A DNA stretch of 64,000 bases from Methylobacterium sp. PvR107 (GTDB lineage Bacteria; Pseudomonadota; Alphaproteobacteria; Rhizobiales; Beijerinckiaceae), in assembly GCF_017833295.1 (NCBI RefSeq), contig NZ_JAFIBW010000001.1:2294001-2358000 (forward strand), in the 5' to 3' direction. Under the pieces are notes generated by a model. The model did not search any database, had not been told where the DNA came from, and saw only the letters and a program-made list of their open reading frames with translations. The position numbers were made by a program, and so were the translations under genes. The stretch's first letter is position 1, and every line of letters begins with the position of its first letter. Below are positions 34,344 through 43,082 of this stretch, one piece after another.

Positions 34344-34901
34344 TCACACCGTCAGACTCGCCCCGCGCCGCAGGTGCTCGTCGAGCCGGGGCATGATCTC
34401 CACGAAGTTGCAGGGCCGATGGCGGTAGTCGAGCTGCTGGGCCAGGATCCCGTCCCAGGCATCCCGACAGGCGCCCGGCGAACCCGGCAGGACGAAGACG
34501 TAGGTCGCCCGCGCCACCCCGGCGGTCGCCCGGGATTGCAGGGTCGAGGTGCCGATCTTGTCGTACGAGATCCGGTGGAACACCGCCGAGAAGCCGTCCA
34601 TCCGCTTCTCGAACAGCGGCTCCAGCGCCTCCGGGGTCACGTCGCGGCCGGTGAAGCCGGTGCCTCCGGTGCTGATCACCACGTCGATCCCCGGATCGCG
34701 CAGCCAGCCCTCCACCTGCTGGCGGATCGCCGGGATCTCGTCGGGCACGATCGCGCGGCCGGCCAGCCGGTGCCCGGCCTCCGTGAGGCGCTGGGTCAGC
34801 GTTTCGCCGGAGCGGTCGTCCTCCGGTCGGCGCGTATCCGAGACGGTGAGCACCGCGATGTTGAGCGGGATGAAGCGGCGGGGGTCGGGCTGGTCGGCCA
34901 T
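34344..34901 (-). CDS. moaB: molybdenum cofactor biosynthesis protein B
   Basis: This 185-residue MogA/MoaB-fold protein has the molybdopterin-binding motif STGGTGFTGRDVTPEAL (about residues 76-92) and the N-terminal LTVSDTR strand. MoaB/MogA adenylylates molybdopterin before Mo insertion. ATG 34901 starts the conserved domain. It is divergent from maiA with 141 bp between starts. The moco maturation operon at 53-56 kb is physically separate. Confidence 0.92.
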   Translation of the reverse strand: MADQPDPRRFIPLNIAVLTVSDTRRPEDDRSGETLTQRLTEAGHRLAGRAIVPDEIPAIRQQVEGWLRDPGIDVVISTGGTGFTGRDVTPEALEPLFEKRMDGFSAVFHRISYDKIGTSTLQSRATAGVARATYVFVLPGSPGACRDAWDGILAQQLDYRHRPCNFVEIMPRLDEHLRRGASLTV

Positions 34902-35042
34902 GGCGGGGTCTCTCCGGGACAGGCCCCGATATGGGCCGCCCCGGCCCGGTTGTCGCCCCCGGCCCACCGCGTCCGTCCCGGCCCTTGCCGTGGGGCGAAA
35001 ACTCGGCTGTGCTCTCCCGGCCCTGTCGGAGATCCTGTCCCC

Positions 35043-35690
35043 ATGCACATGTACGGCAACTGGCGCTCGGCCGCCGCCTTCCGGGTGCGGATCGCGCTCA
35101 AGCTGAAGGGCATCGCCTACGAGGAGACCTTCATCGATCTCGACGCGGGCGATCAGCACAAGCCGGAATTCCGGAGGATCAACCCGCAGGGGGCGGTCCC
35201 GGCCCTGTTCGACGGCGAGGGTCCGCCCCTCACCCAGTCCCTGGCCATCCTCGACTACCTGGAGGAGACGAAGGGCGGCGTGCGGCTCCTGCCCGAGGAG
35301 CCGCGGGCGCGGGCGCGGGCGCGCTCCCTGGCGCAGGTCGTCGCCTGCGACACCCACCCGCTCTACGTGCCGCGGGTGCGCACCTTCCTGATGGAGCATT
35401 ACGGCCTGCCCCGGGAGCGGATGCTCGACTTCCTGCGCAATGCCTTCGAGACCGGCCTCAGGACCCTGGAGACGCGGCTCGGCACCGAGCCCGGGACCGG
35501 CCGGTTCTGCCAGGGCGACGCGGTGAGCCACGCCGATCTCTGCCTCGTCAGCCTCTGGGTCGGGACCGGCATCTTCGGCATCGACACGGCGCCCTACCCG
35601 ATTGTGGCACGGATCGCCGAGGCCTGCCTCGCCCTGCCGGAGGTCGCCGCGGCACATCCCCTGCGTCAGCCCGGCGCGCCCGGCGCGTGA
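35043..35690 (+). CDS. maiA: maleylacetoacetate isomerase/zeta-class glutathione S-transferase
   Basis: This 215-residue GST-fold protein has a thioredoxin-like N-domain whose SAAAFRVRIALKLKG segment (about residues 9-23) carries the zeta-class active-site Ser region and the NPQGAVPAL cis-Pro motif (about 50-58), followed by the all-helical C-domain. It isomerises maleylacetoacetate in tyrosine/homogentisate degradation. No fumarylacetoacetase or homogentisate dioxygenase is adjacent, so a general zeta-GST role cannot be excluded. Confidence 0.85.
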   Translation: MHMYGNWRSAAAFRVRIALKLKGIAYEETFIDLDAGDQHKPEFRRINPQGAVPALFDGEGPPLTQSLAILDYLEETKGGVRLLPEEPRARARARSLAQVVACDTHPLYVPRVRTFLMEHYGLPRERMLDFLRNAFETGLRTLETRLGTEPGTGRFCQGDAVSHADLCLVSLWVGTGIFGIDTAPYPIVARIAEACLALPEVAAAHPLRQPGAPGA

Positions 35691-35801
35691 TCCGCCGCGC
35701 GCGCACTGGTCACGCGGGCCGGCGGCAGGCAGATGTGGCAATCCGTTAGGCAGGACGTGTAAGCAGGCCGGCGATTTAATCCCGGTTCGGGGGAAGAAAG
35801 A

Positions 35802-37139
35802 GTGTCGATGGCATCCGTCGAGAACGAATCCGGCCTGCATCGCGTCGTCGTGGTCGGCGGCGGCGCGGCCGGATTGCAGCTTGTGACGAAGCTCGGCGAC
35901 AAGCTCGGTCGCGGCAAGCGCGCGCATGTCACGCTCGTCGACCGCGCCCGCACGCATATCTGGAAGCCGCTGCTCCACGAGGTCGCGGCGGGTAGCCTCG
36001 ATGTCGGCCACCATGCAGTCGATTACCTGCATCACGCGCACATGCACGGGTTCCGCTACCGGATCGGACAGATGACCGGCCTCGACCGGGAGGCGCGCAC
36101 GATCCAGCTCGCGGCGAGCCACGATTCCGAGGGGCGCGAGGTCACGCCGGAGCGCGCAGTGCCTTACGACACCCTCGTGATGGCGGTGGGGTCCACGACC
36201 AACGATTTCGGCACGCGCGGGGTCGCCGAGCACGCCATCGCCCTCGACACCCAGGATCAGGCGGTGCGCTTCCACCAGCGCCTCGTGAACGCCTCCCTGC
36301 GGGCGCACACGCAGGTCGGCCCGGTCCGTCCCGGCCAGCTTCACGTGACGGTGATCGGCGCCGGCGCCACCGGGACCGAGCTCGCAGCCGAGCTGCACCG
36401 GACCCTCCGCCACGTGGTCTCCACGGGCCTCGACAGGATCGACCCGGGCAAGGACATCCGCATCACCCTCGTCGAGGCCGCCGACCGGATCCTGCCGGCA
36501 GTGCCGCAGCGCCTCTCGGCGGAGGTGATGCAGCTCCTCAACAAGATCGGCGTGGATGTCCGCGTGAAGGCGCGGGTGACCGAGGTGCGGGCCGACGGCG
36601 TCCAGCTCGCCGACGGCACCTTCATCCCGTCGGAGCTGGTGGTCTGGGCGGCCGGCGTGAAGGCCCCGCCCTTCCTGCAGGGAATCGGCGGGCTGGAGAC
36701 CACGCGGACCAACCAGCTCGTCGTCACCCCGACGCTGCAGACGACCCGCGACCCCGACATCTTCGCGATGGGCGATTGCGCCTACCTGGTGGAGGCCGGC
36801 TCGGACACGCCAGTGCCGCCGCGCGCCCAGGCGGCGCACCAGCAGGCAAGCCACCTCATCGGCCAGATCCAGGCCAAGATCGACGGCAAGCCGCTGAAAC
36901 CCTTCAAGTACAAGGATTTCGGCTCGCTGGTGTCGCTCGGCGAGTATTCGACCGTGGGCAGCCTGATGGGCTTCGTGCGCGGCAAGAACATGCTGATCGC
37001 CGGTCTGTTCGCCCGGATGATGTACCGCTCGCTCTACAAGATGCACGAGCGGGCGCTCCACGGCACCGCCAAGACGGTGCTCGACACCCTCGCGCGCGCG
37101 CTTACCCGCCGTACCGAGCCGCGCGTGAAGCTGCACTAG
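35802..37139 (+). CDS. type II NADH:quinone oxidoreductase-like FAD protein
   Basis: This 445-residue single-subunit NDH-2-type dehydrogenase has an N-terminal FAD-binding GGGAAG (about residues 15-20), a second NAD(P)H-binding motif VIGAGATGTELAAEL (about 186-200), and a C-terminal amphipathic membrane-anchoring region (MLIAGLFARMMYRSLYKM). It would pass electrons from NADH to quinone without proton pumping. GTG 35802 or ATG 35808 is the start; the difference is two residues. Confidence 0.85.
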   Translation: MSMASVENESGLHRVVVVGGGAAGLQLVTKLGDKLGRGKRAHVTLVDRARTHIWKPLLHEVAAGSLDVGHHAVDYLHHAHMHGFRYRIGQMTGLDREARTIQLAASHDSEGREVTPERAVPYDTLVMAVGSTTNDFGTRGVAEHAIALDTQDQAVRFHQRLVNASLRAHTQVGPVRPGQLHVTVIGAGATGTELAAELHRTLRHVVSTGLDRIDPGKDIRITLVEAADRILPAVPQRLSAEVMQLLNKIGVDVRVKARVTEVRADGVQLADGTFIPSELVVWAAGVKAPPFLQGIGGLETTRTNQLVVTPTLQTTRDPDIFAMGDCAYLVEAGSDTPVPPRAQAAHQQASHLIGQIQAKIDGKPLKPFKYKDFGSLVSLGEYSTVGSLMGFVRGKNMLIAGLFARMMYRSLYKMHERALHGTAKTVLDTLARALTRRTEPRVKLH

Positions 37140-37193
37140 CTTGAGCTACGAGCCCGGGAGATCCGAGCCGTTTTCAAAGGGAGGATGAACTCG

Positions 37194-37505
37194 ATGATCC
37201 TGGTAAGCGTCATGTACCCGACCGGCCCGAGCTTCGACATGGGCTATTATCTCGGCCACCACATGCCGCTGGTGCGCGAGCGCTGGTCGTCGCTCGGCCT
37301 CCACGAGGCGAAGGTGGTCAAGGGCGCCGGCACGCCTGACGGCGGCGCCGCCCCGTTCCAGGTCATGGCCCTTCTGACCTTCGAGTCGACCGAGGCGTTC
37401 AAGAAGGCCGTGGCCGCCCATGGCGAGGAGATCTTCGCCGACATCCCGAACTTCACCCCGGCGCAGGCCCAGGTGCAGATCAACGACTTCGCGGAGAGCC
37501 CGTGA
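37194..37505 (+). CDS. EthD-family protein
   Basis: This 103-residue protein has the EthD-like ferredoxin fold signature (YYLGHHMPLVRERW, near residues 18-31). ATG 37194 is preferred because GGGAGG lies eight bases upstream; the in-frame ATG 37185 directly abuts that site. EthD domains occur in small dimeric alpha+beta barrel proteins of unknown or accessory function. The gene overlaps the next one by four bases (GTGA), so the two are coupled. Confidence 0.78.
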   Translation: MILVSVMYPTGPSFDMGYYLGHHMPLVRERWSSLGLHEAKVVKGAGTPDGGAAPFQVMALLTFESTEAFKKAVAAHGEEIFADIPNFTPAQAQVQINDFAESP

Positions 37506-37813
37506 TCGACATCGTCAAGGCGGTGCAGGCGGCCGATCCGAGCCTCGGCACCTACGTCATCGTTCTGCGAAACGACTCGCGGGCTCTCGACGGGCCGGAG
37601 CGCTTCACGCCGGACGCGCAGGCCTGGCTCGCCGCCAACGCCCCCGGTGGCCGCCTTGCCCGGGTGACGATCCAGCTCGCCCCCTACCCGGGGGCGGCGC
37701 CGGCCGAGCGCGCCGTGAGCGTTGCGGCCTTCGCGGAGGCCCGGGAACTCGCTGCCTTCGCCACGACCTGGACCGGGGATCCGCTGCCGGACGAGTCCGA
37801 GGATCCGATCTGA
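37502..37813 (+). CDS. hypothetical protein coupled to EthD-like gene
   Basis: This 103-residue soluble protein has alternating beta/alpha character (TYVIVLRND, RVTIQLAPY) and no recognised domain. The GTG start overlaps the EthD stop by four bases, so translation is coupled and a functional partnership is likely. The C-terminus is acidic (DESEDPI). I do not recognise a function. Confidence 0.6.
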   Translation: MIDIVKAVQAADPSLGTYVIVLRNDSRALDGPERFTPDAQAWLAANAPGGRLARVTIQLAPYPGAAPAERAVSVAAFAEARELAAFATTWTGDPLPDESEDPI

Positions 37814-37845
37814 ACCGGGTTCGCCCGGTCTCGGGTTCGCGCCGT

Positions 37846-37929
37846 CGTCACGAGCGCAGCGACGTGATCCAGGGCAACGCGACCTCGGAGCGCTTGGCGT
37901 CACCCTGGATCGCTTCGCACCGCTCGCAA
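37846..37929. repeat. palindromic repeat C
   Basis: An 84-bp imperfect inverted repeat 3' of the EthD-pair and upstream of the convergent hpnG end: arms CGAGCGCAGCGACGTGATCC (from 37851) and the complement around CCCTGGATCGCTTCGC (from 37903). A partial, more degenerate copy is at about 59791-59818. This pattern (GAGCGCAGCGA...GATCCAGGG) is typical of dispersed intergenic palindromes in alphaproteobacteria. Confidence 0.7.
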
Positions 37930-37965
37930 ACACGGCGGCGCTGAACGCGACAATCAGGGCTGGTC

Positions 37966-38664
37966 TCAGCCCAGGTCCGCCGGGATCCCGAGCGCCGGCC
38001 CGAGGCGCGCCCGGCACCGGCCGAGCGCCGCGAAGGCGGCGTTCGAGTCGCGGGCGAGCCGCATCAGGTCTCCCAGCCGCGCCCGGCCGCGGGCGAAGGC
38101 GAAGAACACCGCGGCGATGTCGGGCTCGCCATCCGCCGTGAGCGCCTGCGCGGCGAAGGCCGGCAGCGCCTGCCCGGCCGGATCGCAGATCACCCGCAGC
38201 GCCGCGAAGGGCAGGCCGTGCCGCCCGGCGAAAGCCGCAGCCACGTGCGATTCCATGTCGACGGCCGCCGCGCCGGTCGCGGCACGAAGCTCCGTCTTGC
38301 CGTCGACCGACAGGACGGCCGTATCGACGCCGGCGAGATCCGCCGGGATCACTCGAGGGCCGACATCCGACAGGGCGTTGAGGAGCAGGGCCGACAGGTC
38401 GAGATCGGCGGCGCGCCGCCCCTCCTCACCGACGACGCCGGTGCCGACCACCACGTCGCCCGGCTTGAGCGACGGGTCGAGGCCGCCGGCGATCCCGAAG
38501 CTCACCACGGCCCGGCAGCCGGGCGGCACGCGGGCATCGAGGAGTTGGCGCAGCCGGTGCGGATTGCCGCCGGCGCCCACCGCTTCGACCCCCTCCCCGG
38601 CCGCCATGCGGCGCTCGCGGGCGAGGCCGGTGACGGCCAGGACGGGTGCGGTGGGGTCGATCAT
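37966..38664 (-). CDS. hpnG: hopanoid-associated nucleoside phosphorylase
   Basis: This 232-residue member of the purine/uridine phosphorylase superfamily has SFGIAGGLDPSLKPGDVVV (about residues 54-72) and the ribose-binding AVDMESHV segment (about 140). HpnG removes adenine from adenosylhopane to give ribosylhopane in extended hopanoid synthesis. Here it is near shc but separated by a strong terminator hairpin and 224 bp, so it is probably transcribed alone. The adenosylhopane synthase hpnH is not in the window. Confidence 0.87.
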   Translation of the reverse strand: MIDPTAPVLAVTGLARERRMAAGEGVEAVGAGGNPHRLRQLLDARVPPGCRAVVSFGIAGGLDPSLKPGDVVVGTGVVGEEGRRAADLDLSALLLNALSDVGPRVIPADLAGVDTAVLSVDGKTELRAATGAAAVDMESHVAAAFAGRHGLPFAALRVICDPAGQALPAFAAQALTADGEPDIAAVFFAFARGRARLGDLMRLARDSNAAFAALGRCRARLGPALGIPADLG

Positions 38665-38857
38665 GGTCCGCTGGTGGACCAGTCCGGCAAGGTCCGCAAG
38701 CAGGCGCGAACGCCGGGGGGCCGCAGGCGGTTGATCCGGCACGGGGCGGGATTCACCCGGTCCCGGGGGATCGCTGTCTGAAGGGGCCACGTGTCGGTTA
38801 CCGGGGCTCGCGGGTCGGTCACCCGGACGGCCGAACGCGCCGCATTCCGGTTCGGGC

Positions 38858-38882
38858 GGAGCCGGCCCCTCGGGCCGGCTCC
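38858..38882 (-). terminator. hairpin terminating the shc transcript
   Basis: An 11-bp perfect stem, GGAGCCGGCCC with GGGCCGGCTCC, and a 3-nt loop lies six bases beyond the shc stop on the minus strand. It is a strong 3'-end structure and separates shc from hpnG. There is no following T tract. Confidence 0.6.
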
Positions 38883-38888
38883 AACGCA

Positions 38889-40886
38889 TCACATGCCGAA
38901 CTGGACGCGCCGGCTGTTGGTGCGCTTCAGGTTGCGGAAGCGCGCCATCGCCCAGAGCGGGAAGAACTTCGGGTAACCATGATACCGCAGGTAGAACACC
39001 CGCGGGAAGCCCGTGGCCGTGTAGCGCTCCTCCTTCCAGAACCCGTCCGTGCCCTGCGTGCGGGTGAGGAAGTTGATGCCCCGGGTCACGGCCGGATCGT
39101 CGACGGCGCCGGCCGCCATCAGGGCGAGCAGCGCCCAGGCGGTCTGGGACGCGGTGGACGAGCCCGCCTCGAAGGCCGGGTCGATCTTGTAGGAATTGGC
39201 ATCCTCGCCCCAGCCGCCATCCGGATTCTGGATGCGGATCAGCCACGAGACCGCCCGCTGGATCCGCGGATCGGCCGGGTCGACACCCGCGGCGTTGAGG
39301 GCGCAGAGCACCGACCACGTGCCGTAGATGAAGTTCATGCCCCAGCGGCCGTACCAGGAGCCGTCCTCCTCCTGGTCGTTGAGGAGGTAGTTCACGCCGC
39401 GGTCGAGGGCGCGGGAGGTCTCGCGGGTCTCGCCGAGCTGCGCCAGCATCCCGACCACGCGGGCGGTCACGTCCGCGGTCGGCGGATCGAGCAGCGCGCC
39501 GTGATCCGAGAACGGGATGTGGTTGAGGTACATGTGGTTGTTGTCGGCGTCGAACGCCGCCCAACCGCCATCCTCCGACTGCAGCCCCTCGACCCATTCG
39601 CGGGCGCGGGCGATGGAGGCCTTGTAGTCCGGCATGCCGACGACGAGGCCGTGCTGGTGCATGGCCCGGTCCATGGCCATCACCACCACGGCGGTGTCGT
39701 CGAGGTCGGGGTAATGGGCGTTGGCGTACTGGAACGCCCAGCCGCCCGGTCGGACCTTCGGCTTGCGCGCAGCCCAGTCGCCGACGATGTCGAGCACCTG
39801 CCGGGGCTTCAGCCAGTCGAGGCCGGCGCGGGCCTGGGCCTCCGCCTCGGGGCCGCCGGCCTCCAGCAGCGCGTGGCTCGCGAGCGCCGTGTCCCAGACC
39901 GGCGAGACGCAGGGCTGGACATAGGCCTCGTCGGCCTTCTCCACGACGAGCTTCTCGATGGCGTCGCAGGCGACGCGGACCTGCGGGTGATCGGGGCGAT
40001 AGCCCATCACCTCGTACATCAGCACCGAGTTGACCATGGCGGGAAAGATCGCCCCCAGGCCGTCCTCGCCGTTCAGGCGCTCGCTGACCCAGGCGCGGGC
40101 CTTCTCCATGGCGCGCTGCCGGCCCTTGCGCGGCAGGTGGTTCTCGACGCGCTGCAGCACCCGGTCGATGAAGCCGAAGATCGGCGTCCACGGCCACGTG
40201 GCGTGCGGGGAGCCGGGCCAGGAGCGGACGCTCTCGGGCGGCGTCACGAACAGCTCCTGCACGCTGATTCCGCGCGGGTTCCGGGCCCGCGGCTTGGTCG
40301 CCTGGAGCACGAACAGCGGCACCACGGTGGTGCGCGCCCAGTAGCTGATCTTGTCGAGGTGGAAGGGGAACCACTTCGGCAGGAACATCACCTCGACCGG
40401 CATGACCGGCACGGCGCGCCACGGCACCTCGCCGTAGAGCGCCAGCATGAAGCGGGTGAAGACGTTGGCGTTGGCGGCGCCGCCGCGGGACAGGATGCCC
40501 TCGCGCGCCCGGCGCATGTGCGGCGCCTCGATGTCGTCGCCGATCATCTTGAGCGCGAAATACGCCTTGACCGTGCAGCTCATGTCGAATGGCCCCTCGT
40601 GGACGAGGGCCCAGCCGCCATGCCGGCCTTGCGTGCGGCGCAGGTAGTTGCCGATCTTGGCCTCGAGGCCGTCGGCGACCTGCGTGCCACGGAAATGGTG
40701 GAACAGCACGTACTCGGACGGGATCGTCGCATCCGCCTCGAGCTCGAAGCAGATATGCCCGTCGTCATGCGCCAGGGCGGCCAGCGCGCGCGTTGCATGC
40801 GCCACGCCGCGCTCGACATCGTCGAGCGAGATCCCCTGCGTCTTCGAGCGCTGCAGCGCCTCGACCTTGCTTACGGCCTCTCTCAT
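38889..40886 (-). CDS. shc: squalene-hopene cyclase
   Basis: This 665-residue monotopic membrane enzyme cyclises squalene to hopene/diplopterol. The catalytic DLDD motif is at residues 394-397, and several QW-type repeats are recognisable (for example GGWAFQYANAHY and SEDGGWAAFDADNN). ATG 40886 is the first codon after the hpnE stop (44 bp gap). It is the terminal gene of the hpnA-C-D-E-shc run on this strand, and a hairpin follows directly. Confidence 0.95.
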   Translation of the reverse strand: MREAVSKVEALQRSKTQGISLDDVERGVAHATRALAALAHDDGHICFELEADATIPSEYVLFHHFRGTQVADGLEAKIGNYLRRTQGRHGGWALVHEGPFDMSCTVKAYFALKMIGDDIEAPHMRRAREGILSRGGAANANVFTRFMLALYGEVPWRAVPVMPVEVMFLPKWFPFHLDKISYWARTTVVPLFVLQATKPRARNPRGISVQELFVTPPESVRSWPGSPHATWPWTPIFGFIDRVLQRVENHLPRKGRQRAMEKARAWVSERLNGEDGLGAIFPAMVNSVLMYEVMGYRPDHPQVRVACDAIEKLVVEKADEAYVQPCVSPVWDTALASHALLEAGGPEAEAQARAGLDWLKPRQVLDIVGDWAARKPKVRPGGWAFQYANAHYPDLDDTAVVVMAMDRAMHQHGLVVGMPDYKASIARAREWVEGLQSEDGGWAAFDADNNHMYLNHIPFSDHGALLDPPTADVTARVVGMLAQLGETRETSRALDRGVNYLLNDQEEDGSWYGRWGMNFIYGTWSVLCALNAAGVDPADPRIQRAVSWLIRIQNPDGGWGEDANSYKIDPAFEAGSSTASQTAWALLALMAAGAVDDPAVTRGINFLTRTQGTDGFWKEERYTATGFPRVFYLRYHGYPKFFPLWAMARFRNLKRTNSRRVQFGM

Positions 40887-40929
40887 AATCCTCGCCTCGA
40901 GCGGCCGCCTCGCGGCGGACGCGCATGCC

Positions 40930-42231
40930 TCAAGCTGCGCCGCGCATGCCGCTTCCGGCACGCACGACAAAACCCGCGCGCAGGGCACGCGCGGCCGTCT
41001 TGCCCGAGCGAATCGCTCCCTCGATCGTCGACGGCAGGCCTGTGGCTGTCCAATCGCCTGCCAGGACGAGATTGTCGTAGGCGGTTTCGGCCCCCGAGCG
41101 CCGCGCGGCTTCCGCCGGCGTCGCCGCGAAGGTCGCACGCTTCTCTTTTACGATCTGCCAGCTGGGCAGTTCCGGTGCAAGTTTGCACAAGTGTGCGATC
41201 TCGGCCCAGATCTGGCGCGCAAGGTCTTCCCGGGGCACGTCGAGCAGCCGGTCTGCACCGCTGATCGTTACCGAATAGCGGTCCGGATAAGCGAAAAGCC
41301 ACTCCGTGAGGGCGTTGACGACGCCGAGAACGAGCGGGCTGCCGGGCTTCGGCGCGAGCGCGAAATGCGCGTTCACGATGGAGCGGAATTCCACCGGGGC
41401 GAGGAGACCGGGCAACACCTCGCGGGCGACCCAGGGCGGCAGCGCGAGCACGATCCCGTCTTCCGGTCCGATCGCCTCGGCGCCGTCGGAGAACTGGAGC
41501 TGCGCGACGCGGCCGTCGGCGATGTCGAGGCCGCGCAGGCGCCGGCCCAGGCGCATCTGGCAGCCGCGGGCCGAGAGGTAGCGCACGGCCGGATCGACGA
41601 ACGCGTACGACAGGCCCTCCACCGCCACCAGGGGACGGCACGCCTTGCCGCCCGCGCCGAGGGTCTCGCGCAGGATCCGGGCGGCCAGCCCGACATCGCT
41701 GTCCCGCGGCTCGGTGTTGAGCGCGGCGAGCAGCACCGGGTGCCACAGCCGGCGGTAGAGGTCGCCCTCGCAGGCCATGTGGGCGCCGATCGTGCCGCCC
41801 GCGCCCTCCGGCTTGCCGGAGGCGGCGCGCAGGATCCCGAGCGGGGCGAGGTAGTCGCGCGCCCGGGTTCCGGGAACGCGGCGCGACGGGCTCATCACCC
41901 ACCAGGGCAGCCGTCCGGCATTGGGGCGCAGGCGCCAGCGCTCGCCGGTCTTCAGGTCGGCGAAGTCGAACTCCGCCGCGTCCGGGCCGACGAGGGCGTC
42001 GGCGGGCGCGCCGATTGTCTTGAGGAAGCCCAGCGCGTCGGCATTGCCGGAGAGCAGCAGGTGGTTGCCGTTGTCGATCGTCAGGCCGAGTGCCGGATCG
42101 TAGTACGAGCGGCAGCGCCCGCCGGCCTGCTTGGCGGCCTCGTGCAGCACGACCTGGGCGCCGGACTCGGCCAGCGCGACAGCGGCGGACAGGCCGGCCA
42201 AGCCGGCGCCGACGACGTGGACGGTTCCCAT
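40930..42231 (-). CDS. hpnE: hydroxysqualene dehydroxylase (squalene-associated FAD protein)
   Basis: This 433-residue flavoprotein has the N-terminal FAD motif VGAGLAGLSAAVALAE (residues 7-22) and C-terminal LAGDWTATGLPSTIEGA, which also contacts FAD. HpnE reduces hydroxysqualene to squalene in the HpnCDE pathway. ATG 42231 overlaps the hpnD stop by four bases (ATGA), so the two are translationally coupled. Length fits the family. Confidence 0.92.
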   Translation of the reverse strand: MGTVHVVGAGLAGLSAAVALAESGAQVVLHEAAKQAGGRCRSYYDPALGLTIDNGNHLLLSGNADALGFLKTIGAPADALVGPDAAEFDFADLKTGERWRLRPNAGRLPWWVMSPSRRVPGTRARDYLAPLGILRAASGKPEGAGGTIGAHMACEGDLYRRLWHPVLLAALNTEPRDSDVGLAARILRETLGAGGKACRPLVAVEGLSYAFVDPAVRYLSARGCQMRLGRRLRGLDIADGRVAQLQFSDGAEAIGPEDGIVLALPPWVAREVLPGLLAPVEFRSIVNAHFALAPKPGSPLVLGVVNALTEWLFAYPDRYSVTISGADRLLDVPREDLARQIWAEIAHLCKLAPELPSWQIVKEKRATFAATPAEAARRSGAETAYDNLVLAGDWTATGLPSTIEGAIRSGKTAARALRAGFVVRAGSGMRGAA

Positions 42232-43082
42232 CAGATCAGGCCATGCCGGAGGACGACGCCGAGGAGCGCCAGCTTGCCGGGTTTGACCCGGGCGCGGGGC
42301 ATCGCCCAGCCGCGTTCGAGGACCGCCTTGAGGTAGAGGTGATAGGCTGCCGCCATCAGCCGCGCGGCCTTGGTCGCCTTGCGCGGGCTGCGCCGGATGA
42401 TCTCCCAGGTCGCCTGGTAATGCTCCTCGGCCTCGCGGGCGAGGGAGAGGCAGACCTCGCCGATGCGCGGGTGGCGGATCGCCTCGACCGGGGTCGGGTC
42501 GGCGAGCCCGATCGCCTGGAGCTTCTCGCGGGGCAGGTAGAGGCGGCCGCGCTCGGCATCCTCGTCGATATCCCGGAGGATGTTGGTGAGCTGGAGCGCC
42601 CGGCCCTGGTGCCAGGCGAGCCGGATGCCGTCCGCCTCCGGCATGCCGAAGATCCGCACCGACAGCCGGCCGACCGCGCTGGCGACCCGGTCGCAATAGA
42701 GGTCGAGGGTGTCGGCGTCGGGGGCGACGATGTCCTCCACGGCGTCCATGGCCATGCCGTCGATGACCGCCTGGAAATCCTCGCGCTTCAGGCCGAAGCG
42801 GCGCACCGGCTCGACGAGGTCGCGGACCCGTGGCGCCGGCCGGCCGGCATAGAGCGCGTCGATGTCGGCCCGCCAGCGGTCGAGCTCGACCTGCCGGACG
42901 GCGCGGGTGCCGCCATCATCGGCGACGTCGTCGACGGCACGGCAGAAGGCGTAGACGGCGTACATCGCCTCCCGCCGCTCCTTCGGCAGCAGGCGCATGG
43001 CCGTGTAGAAGGAGGAGCCGGCGGCCGGGAGCGCCGGGGCGGCGCCCTGCTCGGCGGGCGCGGGAGTCGCGGTGGCGCTCAC
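42231..43082 (-). CDS. hpnD: presqualene diphosphate synthase
   Basis: This 283-residue trans-isoprenyl diphosphate synthase has two Asp-rich motifs, AVDDVADD (about residue 47) and NILRDIDEDAERGR (about residue 164). HpnD condenses two farnesyl diphosphates to presqualene diphosphate. The GTG start at 43082 overlaps the hpnC stop by four bases and its stop overlaps the hpnE start. The first 22 residues are an Ala/Pro extension. Confidence 0.92.
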   Translation of the reverse strand: MSATATPAPAEQGAAPALPAAGSSFYTAMRLLPKERREAMYAVYAFCRAVDDVADDGGTRAVRQVELDRWRADIDALYAGRPAPRVRDLVEPVRRFGLKREDFQAVIDGMAMDAVEDIVAPDADTLDLYCDRVASAVGRLSVRIFGMPEADGIRLAWHQGRALQLTNILRDIDEDAERGRLYLPREKLQAIGLADPTPVEAIRHPRIGEVCLSLAREAEEHYQATWEIIRRSPRKATKAARLMAAAYHLYLKAVLERGWAMPRARVKPGKLALLGVVLRHGLI

